Assembly: GCF_900460955.1 (NCBI RefSeq)
Contig: NZ_UFUW01000001.1
Span: 2,492,501 to 2,556,500 of the forward strand
Source: Cardiobacterium valvarum
GTDB lineage: Bacteria; Pseudomonadota; Gammaproteobacteria; Cardiobacteriales; Cardiobacteriaceae
Reading direction: 5' to 3'
Length of the DNA: 64,000 nucleotides
The notes below the pieces were generated by a model. It searched no databases. It was not told the origin of the DNA and was given only the letters and a program-made list of their open reading frames with translations. Shown here in pieces: positions 9,541 through 16,744 of this stretch (its first letter is position 1; the number at the start of each line of letters is the position of its first letter). Position numbers and translations under genes: made by a program.

Positions 9541-9566
9541 CCTTCCTCCGCGCCTGCGGGGGAAGG
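9541..9566 (+). other. Stable hairpin after kbaZ
   Basis: CCTTCCTCCGC and GCGGGGGAAGG pair across a four-base loop, with one G-T wobble, ten bases after the kbaZ stop. There is no T-run, so it is more likely an RNA-stability or processing element than a classical terminator. Confidence 0.5.
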
Positions 9567-9584
9567 TGGCCGAAAGGGGGAACC

Positions 9585-9613
9585 CCGCCAAGCGGGATAA
9601 AACCTGGGATTCC
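9585..9613 (+). repeat. Dispersed repeat copy
   Basis: CCGCCAAGCGGGATAAAACC followed by TGGG, in the gap between kbaZ and the first Sel1 gene. Same core and spacer as the other copies. Confidence 0.75.
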
Positions 9614-9658
9614 GGCAAATAAAGAGAAGACCTGTCCCGCCACACAAAAGCAAACCCG

Positions 9659-10108
9659 ATGAAACCGCACCTCCTCGCCCTGAGCCTTGCCGTCCTTACC
9701 GCAGCGGCCATTGCTGAAGATCCAAGCGTGGCGAACAACATCGCACAACTCACCACACAAGCGGAAGCAGGCGATGCCGAGGCACAATACCGACTCGCCT
9801 GCCGCTACAGCAAAGGCGACGGCGTCACGCAGGACTACGGCAAAGCGATTGCGTGGCTGGAAAAAGCGGCGGCACAAAACTATCCCGATGCCGAGTACAA
9901 CCTCGGCGCCCTCTACGGCGACGGCACCGTCGTGCCGAAAGACACCGCCAAGGCACGACAATGGCTAGAAAAAGCCGCCGCGCAAGGCCATGAAGCCGCC
10001 CCCATCGCCCTGCATATCCTTGACGAACAGAGCGCCCAAACCCCGCCAAGCGGCGTAAACACTGGCTTCCCAACGCACGGAACCACCGCACAAGAAGGCA
10101 CACCATGA
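9659..10108 (+). CDS. Exported Sel1-repeat protein
   Basis: A 149-residue protein with a signal peptide (MKPHLLALSLAVLTAAAIA, cleavage near residue 19). It has two or three Sel1-type helical repeats, e.g. GDAEAQYRLACRYSKGDGV and YPDAEYNLGALYGDGTVVP. Sel1 repeats are protein-interaction scaffolds; the partner is unknown. The last 25 or so residues (TPPSGVNTGFPTHGTT) are encoded by a copy of the dispersed DNA repeat at 10043-10070, so the natural C-terminus was probably altered by insertion of that repeat. Its stop overlaps the next start as ATGA. It is not a usual part of aga operons. Confidence 0.75.
   Translation: MKPHLLALSLAVLTAAAIAEDPSVANNIAQLTTQAEAGDAEAQYRLACRYSKGDGVTQDYGKAIAWLEKAAAQNYPDAEYNLGALYGDGTVVPKDTAKARQWLEKAAAQGHEAAPIALHILDEQSAQTPPSGVNTGFPTHGTTAQEGTP
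10043..10070 (+). repeat. Dispersed repeat copy inside a coding region
   Basis: CCGCCAAGCGGCGTAAACAC followed by TGG, read in frame as PPSGVNTG at the C-terminus of the first Sel1 protein. Confidence 0.75.
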
Positions 10109-11109
10109 AAAAGACCCTGCTTGTCCTCACCCTGCTGCTCGTCGCCGCTGCTGCCGCCTTTCTGACCCTCGGCGGCGGAAACGATAGCGGCGGGCGCAAC
10201 GGCGGCACAAACAGCAACTTTACCGTGTCAGACGAAGAGATCGAACAACTCACCAAAATCCCCAGCCTCACCCAAAGCTTCAGCAACGCCTCAGCCAACT
10301 ACGATGCCAAAGCCGCCTATGCCAAAGGCGATTACGAAACCGCACACAAACTGTGGCTCACCCTGGCGGGCAGCGATGACGATGCGGCTTTCGCCCAATA
10401 CAGCCTCGGCCTGCTCTACGCCAACGGTTACGGCGTGGCGCAAAGCGACAGTACCGCCCGCGACTGGTGGCAAAAAACCACAGGAGACAGCGAAGAAGCC
10501 CGCTTGCTACTCGACACCCTGCCGACCATCCCCGACCCGCAATACACCTACGCCACCTTCCACAAAAAATGGCAGCCTGCCGCCGCCGCAGGCGATGCCG
10601 ATGCCCAATACAAACTCGCCGCCCTCTACCTTGCTGGCGTCGGCGTCCCGCGCGACAGGAACGAGGCGCTGAACTGGTTAGAAAAAGCCGCTGCGCAAAA
10701 CCATGCCGCCGCCCAATACCAGCTCGGCAGACTTTACGACAGCCTCAACAGCAGCTTCCGCAATCCGGTCAAAGCGCATGAATGGTGGGAAAAAGCCTCT
10801 GCCCTGGGCAACGCCGACGCGCAAAACGCCCTCGCCCTGAAATACGCCATAGGCTACCTGATAGACGACTACTACCCACAAGACCCATGCCGCGCCATTG
10901 CCCTGCGCGAACAGGCTGCCGCACAAGGGCATCCCCAAGCACAAACCTCGCTTGCTGCCAACTACATAGATGGTGAATCAGCTTGCAACCTCGCGGCAGA
11001 CAAAACCAAAGCCCGCACCCTACTTGAACAGGCTATCACCAACGGCAGCAAGCGTACGCGGGAACAGGCCAAACTTATCCTGTACGCACTGGAACGCGAC
11101 ACCCAGTAA
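10105..11109 (+). CDS. Membrane-anchored Sel1-repeat protein
   Basis: A 334-residue protein starting MKKTLLVLTLLLVAAAAAFL, an uncleaved anchor or signal peptide, then a Gly/Asn-rich linker. At least five Sel1-like repeats follow, including FAQYSLGLLYANGYGVAQS, ADAQYKLAALYLAGVGVPRD and AAAQYQLGRLYDSL. It is likely periplasmic. It overlaps the preceding smaller Sel1 gene by four bases (ATGA), so the two are co-translated. Similar repeats suggest the pair arose by duplication. No enzymatic motif is visible and the connection with amino-sugar use is unclear. Confidence 0.75.
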   Translation: MKKTLLVLTLLLVAAAAAFLTLGGGNDSGGRNGGTNSNFTVSDEEIEQLTKIPSLTQSFSNASANYDAKAAYAKGDYETAHKLWLTLAGSDDDAAFAQYSLGLLYANGYGVAQSDSTARDWWQKTTGDSEEARLLLDTLPTIPDPQYTYATFHKKWQPAAAAGDADAQYKLAALYLAGVGVPRDRNEALNWLEKAAAQNHAAAQYQLGRLYDSLNSSFRNPVKAHEWWEKASALGNADAQNALALKYAIGYLIDDYYPQDPCRAIALREQAAAQGHPQAQTSLAANYIDGESACNLAADKTKARTLLEQAITNGSKRTREQAKLILYALERDTQ

Positions 11110-11140
11110 TCCCACTAACCCAACCAACCCAAGAAACCCC

Positions 11141-12316
11141 ATGATCTTCGGACAAGACCCCAGCTACTTCGCCGCTCGCGGCGCCACTGCCACCGCCCGT
11201 GAAATCGCCCAGCAGGGCGACTGCTGGCGGCAAATCCCCGCCCTGCTCGCCGCTACTGACCCGGCGCTCAAGGCCAAACTGCGCGAAGCCCTGCATGACG
11301 CGACGGCGACCATTGCCTATAGCGGCGCTGGTACCTCCGCCTACGTCGGCGACATCCTCGCCGCCGCTATCCAGCGGATCAGCCGCGCGCACAACATCGC
11401 CACCGCCAGCACCGACCTCGTCGCCCAGCCGGCGGACAAAATCGCGCACAACGCGCACGGTTTCCTGTTCAGCTTCGCGCGCAGCGGCAACTCTCCGGAA
11501 AGCGTCGCCTCGCTGGAAAAAGCTGCCACTGTCGCCCCACGCCTCGCCCCCGTTGCCGTCGTCTGCAACGCACACAGCAGCCTCGCCGATTACAGCGGCA
11601 AACATGGTCACATTTGCCTGATGCCGCCGGAAACACACGACGAGAGCTTCGTCATGACATCAAGCTTCAGCACCATGACGCTCTACACCCTCGGCCTCTG
11701 TTACGAAGCGCTCAACCTGCCGCTGCCCGACTACGCCGCGCTTGCCGCCGCACAACAGCACACCAGCGACACCTACTACACCTCCCCCGCACTCGACACC
11801 CTCGCCGCCGCAAACCGCATCATCTACCTCGGCAGCGGCCCCCTCTACGGCGCCGCCCGCGAAAGCGCGCTGAAAATCCTTGAAATGACCGGCGGCAAAA
11901 TCCCGACCATGAGCGAAACCTCGCTTGGCTTCCGCCACGGCCCCAAATCACTGATAGACGGCAGCACCGCTGTCTGCCTCTACGTCGCAAACGACCCCTA
12001 CACCCAGCAATACGACCGCGACCTCGCCTGGGAACTGCTGGCCGACGGTCACGCAGCGAGCATCCACCTCTACGGCCCGGCGAACTATTTCCGGCGCTAC
12101 CCGGAACTCGTGTCCAGCGGCGCGCACATCACTACCTTCGACGCTGCCCTGGACAACCAGCCCGATGCCGCCCTCGCCCCGCTCTACGTCCAGCACGCCC
12201 AACTCACCGGCCTGCGCTGCGCCCTGGATACGGGCGTCGCCCCGGACAACCCCAGCCCGGACGGCAGCGTCAACCGCGTGGTGCGCGGGGTCACGCTTTA
12301 CCCGTATCCGTCATGA
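11141..12316 (+). CDS. agaS: Galactosamine-6-phosphate deaminase/isomerase, AgaS-type SIS protein
   Basis: Predicted cytoplasmic enzyme that converts galactosamine-6-P to tagatose-6-P (the AgaS role in enterics). The 391-residue protein has two SIS domains; motifs are YSGAGTSAYVGDILA, SFARSGNSPESVASLEKA and TSSFSTMTLYTL, with ALKILEMTGGKIPTMSETSLGFRHGPKS in the second domain. I chose ATG at 11141 (MIFGQDPSYFAARG) because it gives the family length; an upstream in-frame start would extend back into the Sel1 gene. The ribosome-binding site is weak (AAGAAA). It lies between the Sel1 genes and a TA pair, upstream of the PTS genes. Confidence 0.88.
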   Translation: MIFGQDPSYFAARGATATAREIAQQGDCWRQIPALLAATDPALKAKLREALHDATATIAYSGAGTSAYVGDILAAAIQRISRAHNIATASTDLVAQPADKIAHNAHGFLFSFARSGNSPESVASLEKAATVAPRLAPVAVVCNAHSSLADYSGKHGHICLMPPETHDESFVMTSSFSTMTLYTLGLCYEALNLPLPDYAALAAAQQHTSDTYYTSPALDTLAAANRIIYLGSGPLYGAARESALKILEMTGGKIPTMSETSLGFRHGPKSLIDGSTAVCLYVANDPYTQQYDRDLAWELLADGHAASIHLYGPANYFRRYPELVSSGAHITTFDAALDNQPDAALAPLYVQHAQLTGLRCALDTGVAPDNPSPDGSVNRVVRGVTLYPYPS

Positions 12317-12335
12317 CGCATCACGGCAAAAAGCG

Positions 12336-12397
12336 CAGGGTGGGCTTCAGCCCACCACACCAGCGGCGAAACAACTGCCAAGCGGGATGATTACGCA
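12336..12397 (+). repeat. GGTGGGC hairpin plus partial dispersed repeat
   Basis: A hairpin of AGGGTGGGCTTCAGCCCACC type (near 12337-12356), the same motif as in the tandem array at 33.7 kb, followed by a partial CTGCCAAGCGGGAT repeat at 12374-12387. It fills most of the gap between agaS and the TA pair. Confidence 0.65.
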
Positions 12398-12457
12398 ATT
12401 TTTGCCCCAAGCCCCGCGGTACCATAGTCCGCCACATTTGAAAGAGAACACATTGCC

Positions 12458-12664
12458 ATGACTACTCCCGTTACCAACCATCTCGGTATGACCTTTGCCA
12501 ATGAAGCCGAAAAACAAGCATGGGACGCCTATGTGCAGGCGCGGATTGATGCCGCCCTGCAAAGCCCGCTACTCAGCGAAGCAGAAAGCAAGGCACGACT
12601 GGACAACCTGCTTGCCCGCCTCGCGGAAAAGGTCAAAGAAGATGTACCGCATCCGCTGGCGTAA
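12458..12664 (+). CDS. Putative type II antitoxin
   Basis: A 68-residue, charged, mostly helical protein (NEAEKQAWDAYVQARIDAAL, then LLARLAEKVKEDVPHPLA). It resembles short antitoxin subunits that precede RelE/ParE-type toxins. The evidence is the pairing: it overlaps the following toxin-like gene by 23 bp, the usual antitoxin-first order. A DNA-binding domain is not obvious, so regulation of its own promoter is uncertain. The pair sits in the amino-sugar operon in the same direction as its neighbours. Confidence 0.65.
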   Translation: MTTPVTNHLGMTFANEAEKQAWDAYVQARIDAALQSPLLSEAESKARLDNLLARLAEKVKEDVPHPLA

Positions 12665-12932
12665 TCTGGCGACAGCGGCGTTGGAAGACATTGCCGCCTA
12701 CATCGCCGAAGACAATTACTATGCCGCCATGCGGATGGTGGGAAAAATCCGCTCGGCAACAGACAACATGATTGCCTTTATGCCGTGGATGTTTCCCGCA
12801 GACGACAACCGCCCTGACCTGCGCATATGCACACTGGCGCGGCCTTACCTCATTTACTACCGCATACTGGAAGACGAATACACCGTCGAAATCATCGACA
12901 TCATCCATGCCGCACGGGGCAGCAAACGCTAA
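12642..12932 (+). CDS. ParE/RelE-superfamily toxin
   Basis: A 96-residue protein from the ATG at 12642: MYRIRWRNLATAALEDIAAY, then RPDLRICTLARPYLIYYRI and the C-terminal VEIIDIIHAARGSKR. These are the features of ParE/RelE toxins: the N-terminal helices with ALEDI and the terminal beta strand IIHAARG. RelE-type members cleave mRNA on the ribosome and ParE-type members poison gyrase; which applies cannot be read from sequence. An upstream start at 12495 would lie wholly within the antitoxin in another frame, so I reject it. Confidence 0.8.
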   Translation: MYRIRWRNLATAALEDIAAYIAEDNYYAAMRMVGKIRSATDNMIAFMPWMFPADDNRPDLRICTLARPYLIYYRILEDEYTVEIIDIIHAARGSKR

Positions 12933-12974
12933 CCCCACCCCCATCCCCCCAACATAAACATAAAGGAAAGACCT

Positions 12975-13457
12975 ATGGCAGAACCCAACATCCTCCTCAC
13001 CCGCATCGATAACCGCCTCATCCACGGCCAGGTCGGCATGACCTGGACCAACTGGCTCGGCGCCAACCTCGTCCTCGTCGCCGACGACGAAACCGCCGCC
13101 GATCCCGTGCAGCAGAACCTGATGGAAATGGCAATCGCCGGCAACGTCGGCGCCCGTTTCTTCACCCTGCAAAAAACCATTGACGTCATCCACAAAGCCG
13201 CATCGCACCAGAAAATCTTCCTCGTCGTGCGCACCCCGCAGAACGCGCTTGCCCTCGTCAAGGGCGGTGTGCCCATCAAAACCATCAACGTCGGCAACCT
13301 GCACTATGCCGAAGGGAAAAAACAAATCGCCAAAGTCATCAGCGTCACCGAAGACGACATCCAAACCTTCCGCGAACTTGAAGCGCTCGGCATCCCCTGC
13401 ACTGCGCAAGGCACACCGGAAGACGCGAAAAAACCCATCCTCAGCCTCATTGACTAA
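12975..13457 (+). CDS. agaV: PTS system N-acetylgalactosamine-type EIIB
   Basis: Mannose-family EIIB, 160 residues. It takes phosphate from EIIA on a histidine and passes it to the incoming sugar. The active-site His is His17 in RIDNRLIHGQVGMTW. The run DETAADPVQQNLMEMAI and VKGGVPIKTINVGNLHYAEG closely matches enteric AgaV. It is soluble and works with the membrane subunits AgaW and AgaE encoded directly downstream. It is the first of three tightly spaced PTS genes (gaps of 12 and 2 bp). Confidence 0.9.
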   Translation: MAEPNILLTRIDNRLIHGQVGMTWTNWLGANLVLVADDETAADPVQQNLMEMAIAGNVGARFFTLQKTIDVIHKAASHQKIFLVVRTPQNALALVKGGVPIKTINVGNLHYAEGKKQIAKVISVTEDDIQTFRELEALGIPCTAQGTPEDAKKPILSLID

Positions 13458-13469
13458 CAGGAAAACACC

Positions 13470-14258
13470 ATGGAAACCCTAACCGACATCACCCTTATCC
13501 AGGCGCTCATGGTTGCCATCTTCGCGGGCATCGCGGGGATCGACCTCTTCAACGTCCTGACCCACATCCACCGCCCGATCATCGCCGGCCCCATCGTCGG
13601 CATCCTCATGGGCAACCCCGAAGCTGGCCTCGTCGCCGGCGCCTCCTTCGAACTCATGTGGATGGGCCTTGTACCGCTTGCCGGCGCCCAACCGCCGAAC
13701 GTCGTCATGGGCGGCATCATCGGTACCGCCTTCGTCATCGCGACAGGAAAAACCGCGCAAGAAGCGATTGTGGTCGCCATCCCCTTCGCCCTTTTCGTGC
13801 AAGTCTGCATCACCTTCCTCTTCACCGCCTTCTCGCCGCTGATGAAAAAGGCTGATCACTACGCCGACACCCTCAACTACGGCGGCATCGCCAGGCTGAA
13901 CTACCTCGGCATGACCATCCTCTTCCTCTTCTACTCCATCGTCACCTTCCTCGTTGTCTGGCTCGGCGCCGCCAAAGCCGCGCAATACGTGCAATTCGTG
14001 CCGAAATGGATCACCGAAGGCCTCGGCATGGCCGGCGGCCTGATGCCCGCCATCGGCTTCGGCATCCTGCTGAACATCATGCTGCGCAAAGAATACGTCG
14101 CCTACTACATCCTCGGCTTCATCCTCGCCGCCTACCTCGAACAGCCGCTGCTCGCCATCGCCCTCATCGGCGTCGTCTTCGCGCTCATCGAATACTTCCT
14201 GCGTGACAACATCGCGCAGCAACAACCCGCCCAAGCCCAAGAAGAAGAAGGAATCTAA
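13470..14258 (+). CDS. agaW: PTS system N-acetylgalactosamine-type EIIC
   Basis: Inner-membrane permease subunit of a mannose-family PTS, 262 residues, mostly hydrophobic segments. Typical EIIC features are HRPIIAGPIVGILMGNPEAG and SFELMWMGLVPLAGAQPPN near residues 30-90. It forms the sugar channel with EIID (AgaE). It ends with a charged, Gln/Glu-rich tail (QQQPAQAQEEEG). It starts 12 bp after agaV and ends 2 bp before agaE, so the three are one translational unit. Confidence 0.9.
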   Translation: METLTDITLIQALMVAIFAGIAGIDLFNVLTHIHRPIIAGPIVGILMGNPEAGLVAGASFELMWMGLVPLAGAQPPNVVMGGIIGTAFVIATGKTAQEAIVVAIPFALFVQVCITFLFTAFSPLMKKADHYADTLNYGGIARLNYLGMTILFLFYSIVTFLVVWLGAAKAAQYVQFVPKWITEGLGMAGGLMPAIGFGILLNIMLRKEYVAYYILGFILAAYLEQPLLAIALIGVVFALIEYFLRDNIAQQQPAQAQEEEGI

Positions 14259-14260
14259 CC

Positions 14261-15205
14261 ATGACTACCGAAACCCGCGACACCTACCAGGACCAAAACG
14301 CCAATAAAGTCATCACTGGCCGCGACCTCAGCATCATGGCGTGGCGCTCGCTCTTCCTGCAAGCCTCCTTCAACTACGAACGGATGCAGGCCAACGGCTG
14401 GCTCTACACCATCCTGCCCGCGCTGCGCAAAATCCACAAAAACCCGGACGACCTGCGCGCCTCCATGCGGATGCACCTCGAATTCTTCAACACCCACCCC
14501 TTCCTCGTGACCTTCATCTCCGGCCTCGTCGTCTCGATGGAAGAAGCGAAAGAAAACATCTCGACCATCCGCGCCATCAAAGTCTCGACGATGGGGCCGG
14601 GCGGCGGCATCGGTGACGCCGTCTTCTGGCTGACCCTGCTCTCCATCTGCGGCGGCGTCGGCGCTTCCTTCTCGCTCGGCGGCTCATGGCTGGGGCCGAT
14701 CTTCTTCCTCGCCCTCTTCAACATCGTTCACTTCGCGCTGCGCTTCGGTCTGGCCAACTACGGCTACAAAATGGGCGTCTCGGCAATCGCCAACCTCAAA
14801 GAACAGACGCGCAAAATCAGCCACGCCGCCTCCATCGTCGGCCTGACCGTCATCGGCGCGATGACCGCAAGCTACGTCCGCCTCGAATCCGGCCTGCAAC
14901 TTGTGCGCCACGTTGAAGGCGTGGAAAAACCCTTCGTGTACAGCCTGCAAAAAGACCTGATCGACCCGATCATGCCGAAACTGCTGCCGCTCTTGTGGAC
15001 CATGTTCATCCTGTGGCGCATTAAAAAAGGCACCTCGACCCTGCGCCTCGTCCTCTGGACCATCGTCTTCGGCCTCGTCTGCGTCGGCCTGCCGGTGCTG
15101 GTCAAACAGCTCTTCGGCGTGGACATTATCGATGCGAACGTCCTTGCCGAACGCATGGGAATCGTCATAAAAGAAGCGACGGAAGCGGCTGCGACCGTGC
15201 AATAG
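14261..15205 (+). CDS. agaE: PTS system N-acetylgalactosamine-type EIID
   Basis: EIID subunit of the mannose-family permease, 314 residues. The soluble N-terminal region contains SIMAWRSLFLQASFNYERMQ and FFNTHPFLVTFISGLVVSMEE, and the centre has STMGPGGGIGDAVFWLTLL, all family hallmarks. Hydrophobic segments lie in the C-terminal half. It is needed with EIIC for transport. It is the last gene of the AgaVWE block; the plus-strand series is then interrupted by the reversed dinJ-yafQ pair before agaF. Confidence 0.9.
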   Translation: MTTETRDTYQDQNANKVITGRDLSIMAWRSLFLQASFNYERMQANGWLYTILPALRKIHKNPDDLRASMRMHLEFFNTHPFLVTFISGLVVSMEEAKENISTIRAIKVSTMGPGGGIGDAVFWLTLLSICGGVGASFSLGGSWLGPIFFLALFNIVHFALRFGLANYGYKMGVSAIANLKEQTRKISHAASIVGLTVIGAMTASYVRLESGLQLVRHVEGVEKPFVYSLQKDLIDPIMPKLLPLLWTMFILWRIKKGTSTLRLVLWTIVFGLVCVGLPVLVKQLFGVDIIDANVLAERMGIVIKEATEAAATVQ

Positions 15206-15217
15206 CGGTCGGGCGGC

Positions 15218-15252
15218 AAAAAAAGCCCCACCCCATAAATGGGATGGGGCTT
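15218..15252 (-). terminator. Terminator of dinJ-yafQ, overlapping the agaE 3' region
   Basis: Stem AGCCCCA-CCCAT with ATGGG-TGGGGCT; on the minus strand it is followed by seven T. It therefore suits termination of the TA transcript. On the plus strand it is a hairpin preceded by A residues and may protect the agaE mRNA end. Confidence 0.75.
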
Positions 15253-15260
15253 GCCAAAAG

Positions 15261-15292
15261 CCGCCAAGCGGGACAACCACGCGGCTTCCCGC
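15261..15292 (+). repeat. Dispersed repeat copy, left flank of dinJ-yafQ
   Basis: CCGCCAAGCGGGACAACCAC then GCGGCTTCCCGC. It is nearly identical (30 of 33 bases) and in the same orientation as the copy at 15905-15936 on the other side of the TA pair. Confidence 0.8.
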
Positions 15293-15303
15293 TATGCACC
15301 CAC

Positions 15304-15573
15304 TTAACCGATGCCCAGTTCACTATGGCTACCGAGACGCACCAGTTCGATAGCCTTTTCACCACGGCGATACAGCAACACTAAATCCGGTTTGACGTGA
15401 CAATCCCGCAAGCCTTGCAAATCCCCGCTTAACGCGTAGTCGCGATACCGCTCCGGCAATGGCAGGCCTTGACACAACGTATGCAGTACCTCCGCCCATT
15501 CCGGCGTAATCAACTGCAAATAATGACTTCTAATATCGCGCTTGCACTGGTTTGAAACACTGATCTTTTTCAT
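15304..15573 (-). CDS. yafQ: YafQ-family toxin
   Basis: An 89-residue type II toxin of the YafQ/RelE group: MKKISVSNQCKRDIRSHYLQ, then LSGDLQGLRDCHVKPDLVLLYRRG and LVRLGSHSELG. The central GLRDCHVKPDLVLLY and the terminal LGSHSEL are the conserved YafQ motifs, including the catalytic-type His and Asp. YafQ cleaves mRNA on the ribosome in E. coli. Its ATG overlaps the antitoxin stop (ATGA). The pair points against the surrounding PTS genes. Confidence 0.88.
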   Translation of the reverse strand: MKKISVSNQCKRDIRSHYLQLITPEWAEVLHTLCQGLPLPERYRDYALSGDLQGLRDCHVKPDLVLLYRRGEKAIELVRLGSHSELGIG

Positions 15574-15860
15574 GAATGCCGGTCTTCATGCAAATCCCGC
15601 ATCATCTCGGCAAAATTCTCATACGTCGTGACCCTGCCTGCCCGCACATCGGCCACTGCCTGCATCGTCACAGGGTTTTGCTCATAGGCGATAGCCTCCG
15701 GCATAAAATCGGCACCAAGCGGCACCTTGCGGGTCGCCGCCACCTGCCGCAAAAACAGGCCAATTGCCTCTGCCGAGGTTAGACCATAACCGGCGAACAC
15801 CTGTGCTGCCTGATGGTGAATATTGTCATCTATCTGAATACTGATATGCGCCGTACTCAT
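15570..15860 (-). CDS. dinJ: DinJ/RelB-family antitoxin
   Basis: A 96-residue antitoxin. The N-terminal ribbon-helix-helix (MSTAHISIQIDDNIHHQAAQ, GLTSAEAIGLFLRQVAATRK) binds operator DNA, and the C-terminal helix (AGRVTTYENFAEMMRDLH) masks the toxin. It overlaps yafQ by four bases. Operator sites would be expected just upstream (15861-15900); the region is short and I see no clear dyad. The pair is bracketed by near-identical repeats. Confidence 0.88.
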   Translation of the reverse strand: MSTAHISIQIDDNIHHQAAQVFAGYGLTSAEAIGLFLRQVAATRKVPLGADFMPEAIAYEQNPVTMQAVADVRAGRVTTYENFAEMMRDLHEDRHS

Positions 15861-15904
15861 GGCATCTCCCTCCTGCTACTGCAATGACGCGTATTGTAAA
15901 ATTG

Positions 15905-15936
15905 CCGCCAAGCGAGTCAACCACGCGGTTTCCCGC
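15905..15936 (+). repeat. Dispersed repeat copy, right flank of dinJ-yafQ
   Basis: CCGCCAAGCGAGTCAACCAC then GCGGTTTCCCGC, a direct repeat of 15261-15292. Confidence 0.8.
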
Positions 15937-15972
15937 TTAACCCCCCTTCACACATCAAAAAAAGGACACCCC

Positions 15973-16410
15973 ATGCCCCTCGCCATCATCATCACAGGAC
16001 ACGGTCACTTCGCCGACGGCATGAAAAGCGCGCTCGAACTCATCAGCGGACCGCAAAAAGACCTGCACGCCGTGAATTTTGCCGAGGGCGACACCCCTGA
16101 AGCCCTCAGTGAGAAACTGGCAAAAATAGTAAAACTATATGACAATAACGGCGTGGTAATCTTCAGCGACATCATAGGTGGCGCGCCCTTCCGGCAAGCC
16201 GTCTTGCTGACCCAAACCCGGGCCAACAGCGAAGTCGTTTACGGCACCACACTGCAAATGCTCATCGAAGCCGTCCTCGAAAGAGGCGACAGCGACGATG
16301 CACAACAACTGGTGGCACAACTGCTCCCCGCAGCACGCGAAGGCATCGGCCGCTTCGGCAGCCACAGCAGACGCCCCCCGCCACCCAACCCGACAGAAGA
16401 AGGACTGTAA
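15973..16410 (+). CDS. agaF: PTS mannose-family EIIA
   Basis: Soluble EIIA that carries phosphate from HPr to AgaV. The 145-residue protein starts MPLAIIITGHGHFADGMKSA; the phosphorylated His is His10 in TGHG. Further family motifs are VNFAEGDTPEAL and FSDIIGGAPFRQAVLL. I chose ATG at 15973, with AAAGGA seven bases upstream; a longer in-frame start at 15859 would overlap dinJ and the repeat. The C-terminal tail after residue 130 is Pro/Arg-rich (SHSRRPPPPNPTEEGL) and looks disordered. It is followed after 2 bp by ptsH. Confidence 0.9.
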   Translation: MPLAIIITGHGHFADGMKSALELISGPQKDLHAVNFAEGDTPEALSEKLAKIVKLYDNNGVVIFSDIIGGAPFRQAVLLTQTRANSEVVYGTTLQMLIEAVLERGDSDDAQQLVAQLLPAAREGIGRFGSHSRRPPPPNPTEEGL

Positions 16411-16412
16411 CC

Positions 16413-16673
16413 ATGCAAGAAAAAACCCTGACCCTCAACAACCCCTCAGGCCTGCACGCCCGTCCCGCCAAAGACTTCGTCCAGCAAGCCAAAGGCTTCG
16501 AAGCCAACGTCACCATCATTAAAGACGGCAACGAATACAACGGCAAATCCCTGATGAAACTGCTGCAAGCCGGCCTCAGCAAAGGCGATCAGCTCACCCT
16601 GCGCACCGACGGTGCCGACGAAGCCGACGCCCTCGAAAAACTCGCCGACTACATCACCAACCTCGCCGAATAA
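16413..16673 (+). CDS. ptsH: Phosphocarrier protein HPr
   Basis: An 86-residue HPr that passes phosphate from enzyme I to EIIA. His15 lies in PSGLHARPAKDF. Ser46 lies in YNGKSLMKLLQAG, the site that HPr kinase modifies in Gram-positives and in some proteobacteria; whether this organism has that kinase cannot be told from the window. It sits between agaF and ptsI, so the general PTS proteins are encoded within the sugar-specific operon. Confidence 0.95.
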   Translation: MQEKTLTLNNPSGLHARPAKDFVQQAKGFEANVTIIKDGNEYNGKSLMKLLQAGLSKGDQLTLRTDGADEADALEKLADYITNLAE

Positions 16674-16683
16674 ACACCCCCTG

Positions 16684-16712
16684 ATGCGCCGCAGCTCACC
16701 ACTGCGGCGTAT
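16684..16712 (+). other. Intercistronic hairpin ptsH-ptsI
   Basis: CGCCGCAG and CTGCGGCG pair across a short loop in the 71-bp gap, with no T-run. A plausible RNA processing or stability element that lets HPr and enzyme I be made in different amounts. Confidence 0.45.
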
Positions 16713-16744
16713 TGCCATTTTGCCCACCATAGAGGAGCCATCCC

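Noticed and set aside
10970-11140. Longer start for agaS
   Set aside because: Extension reads out of frame through the Sel1 gene and is not conserved in the AgaS family.
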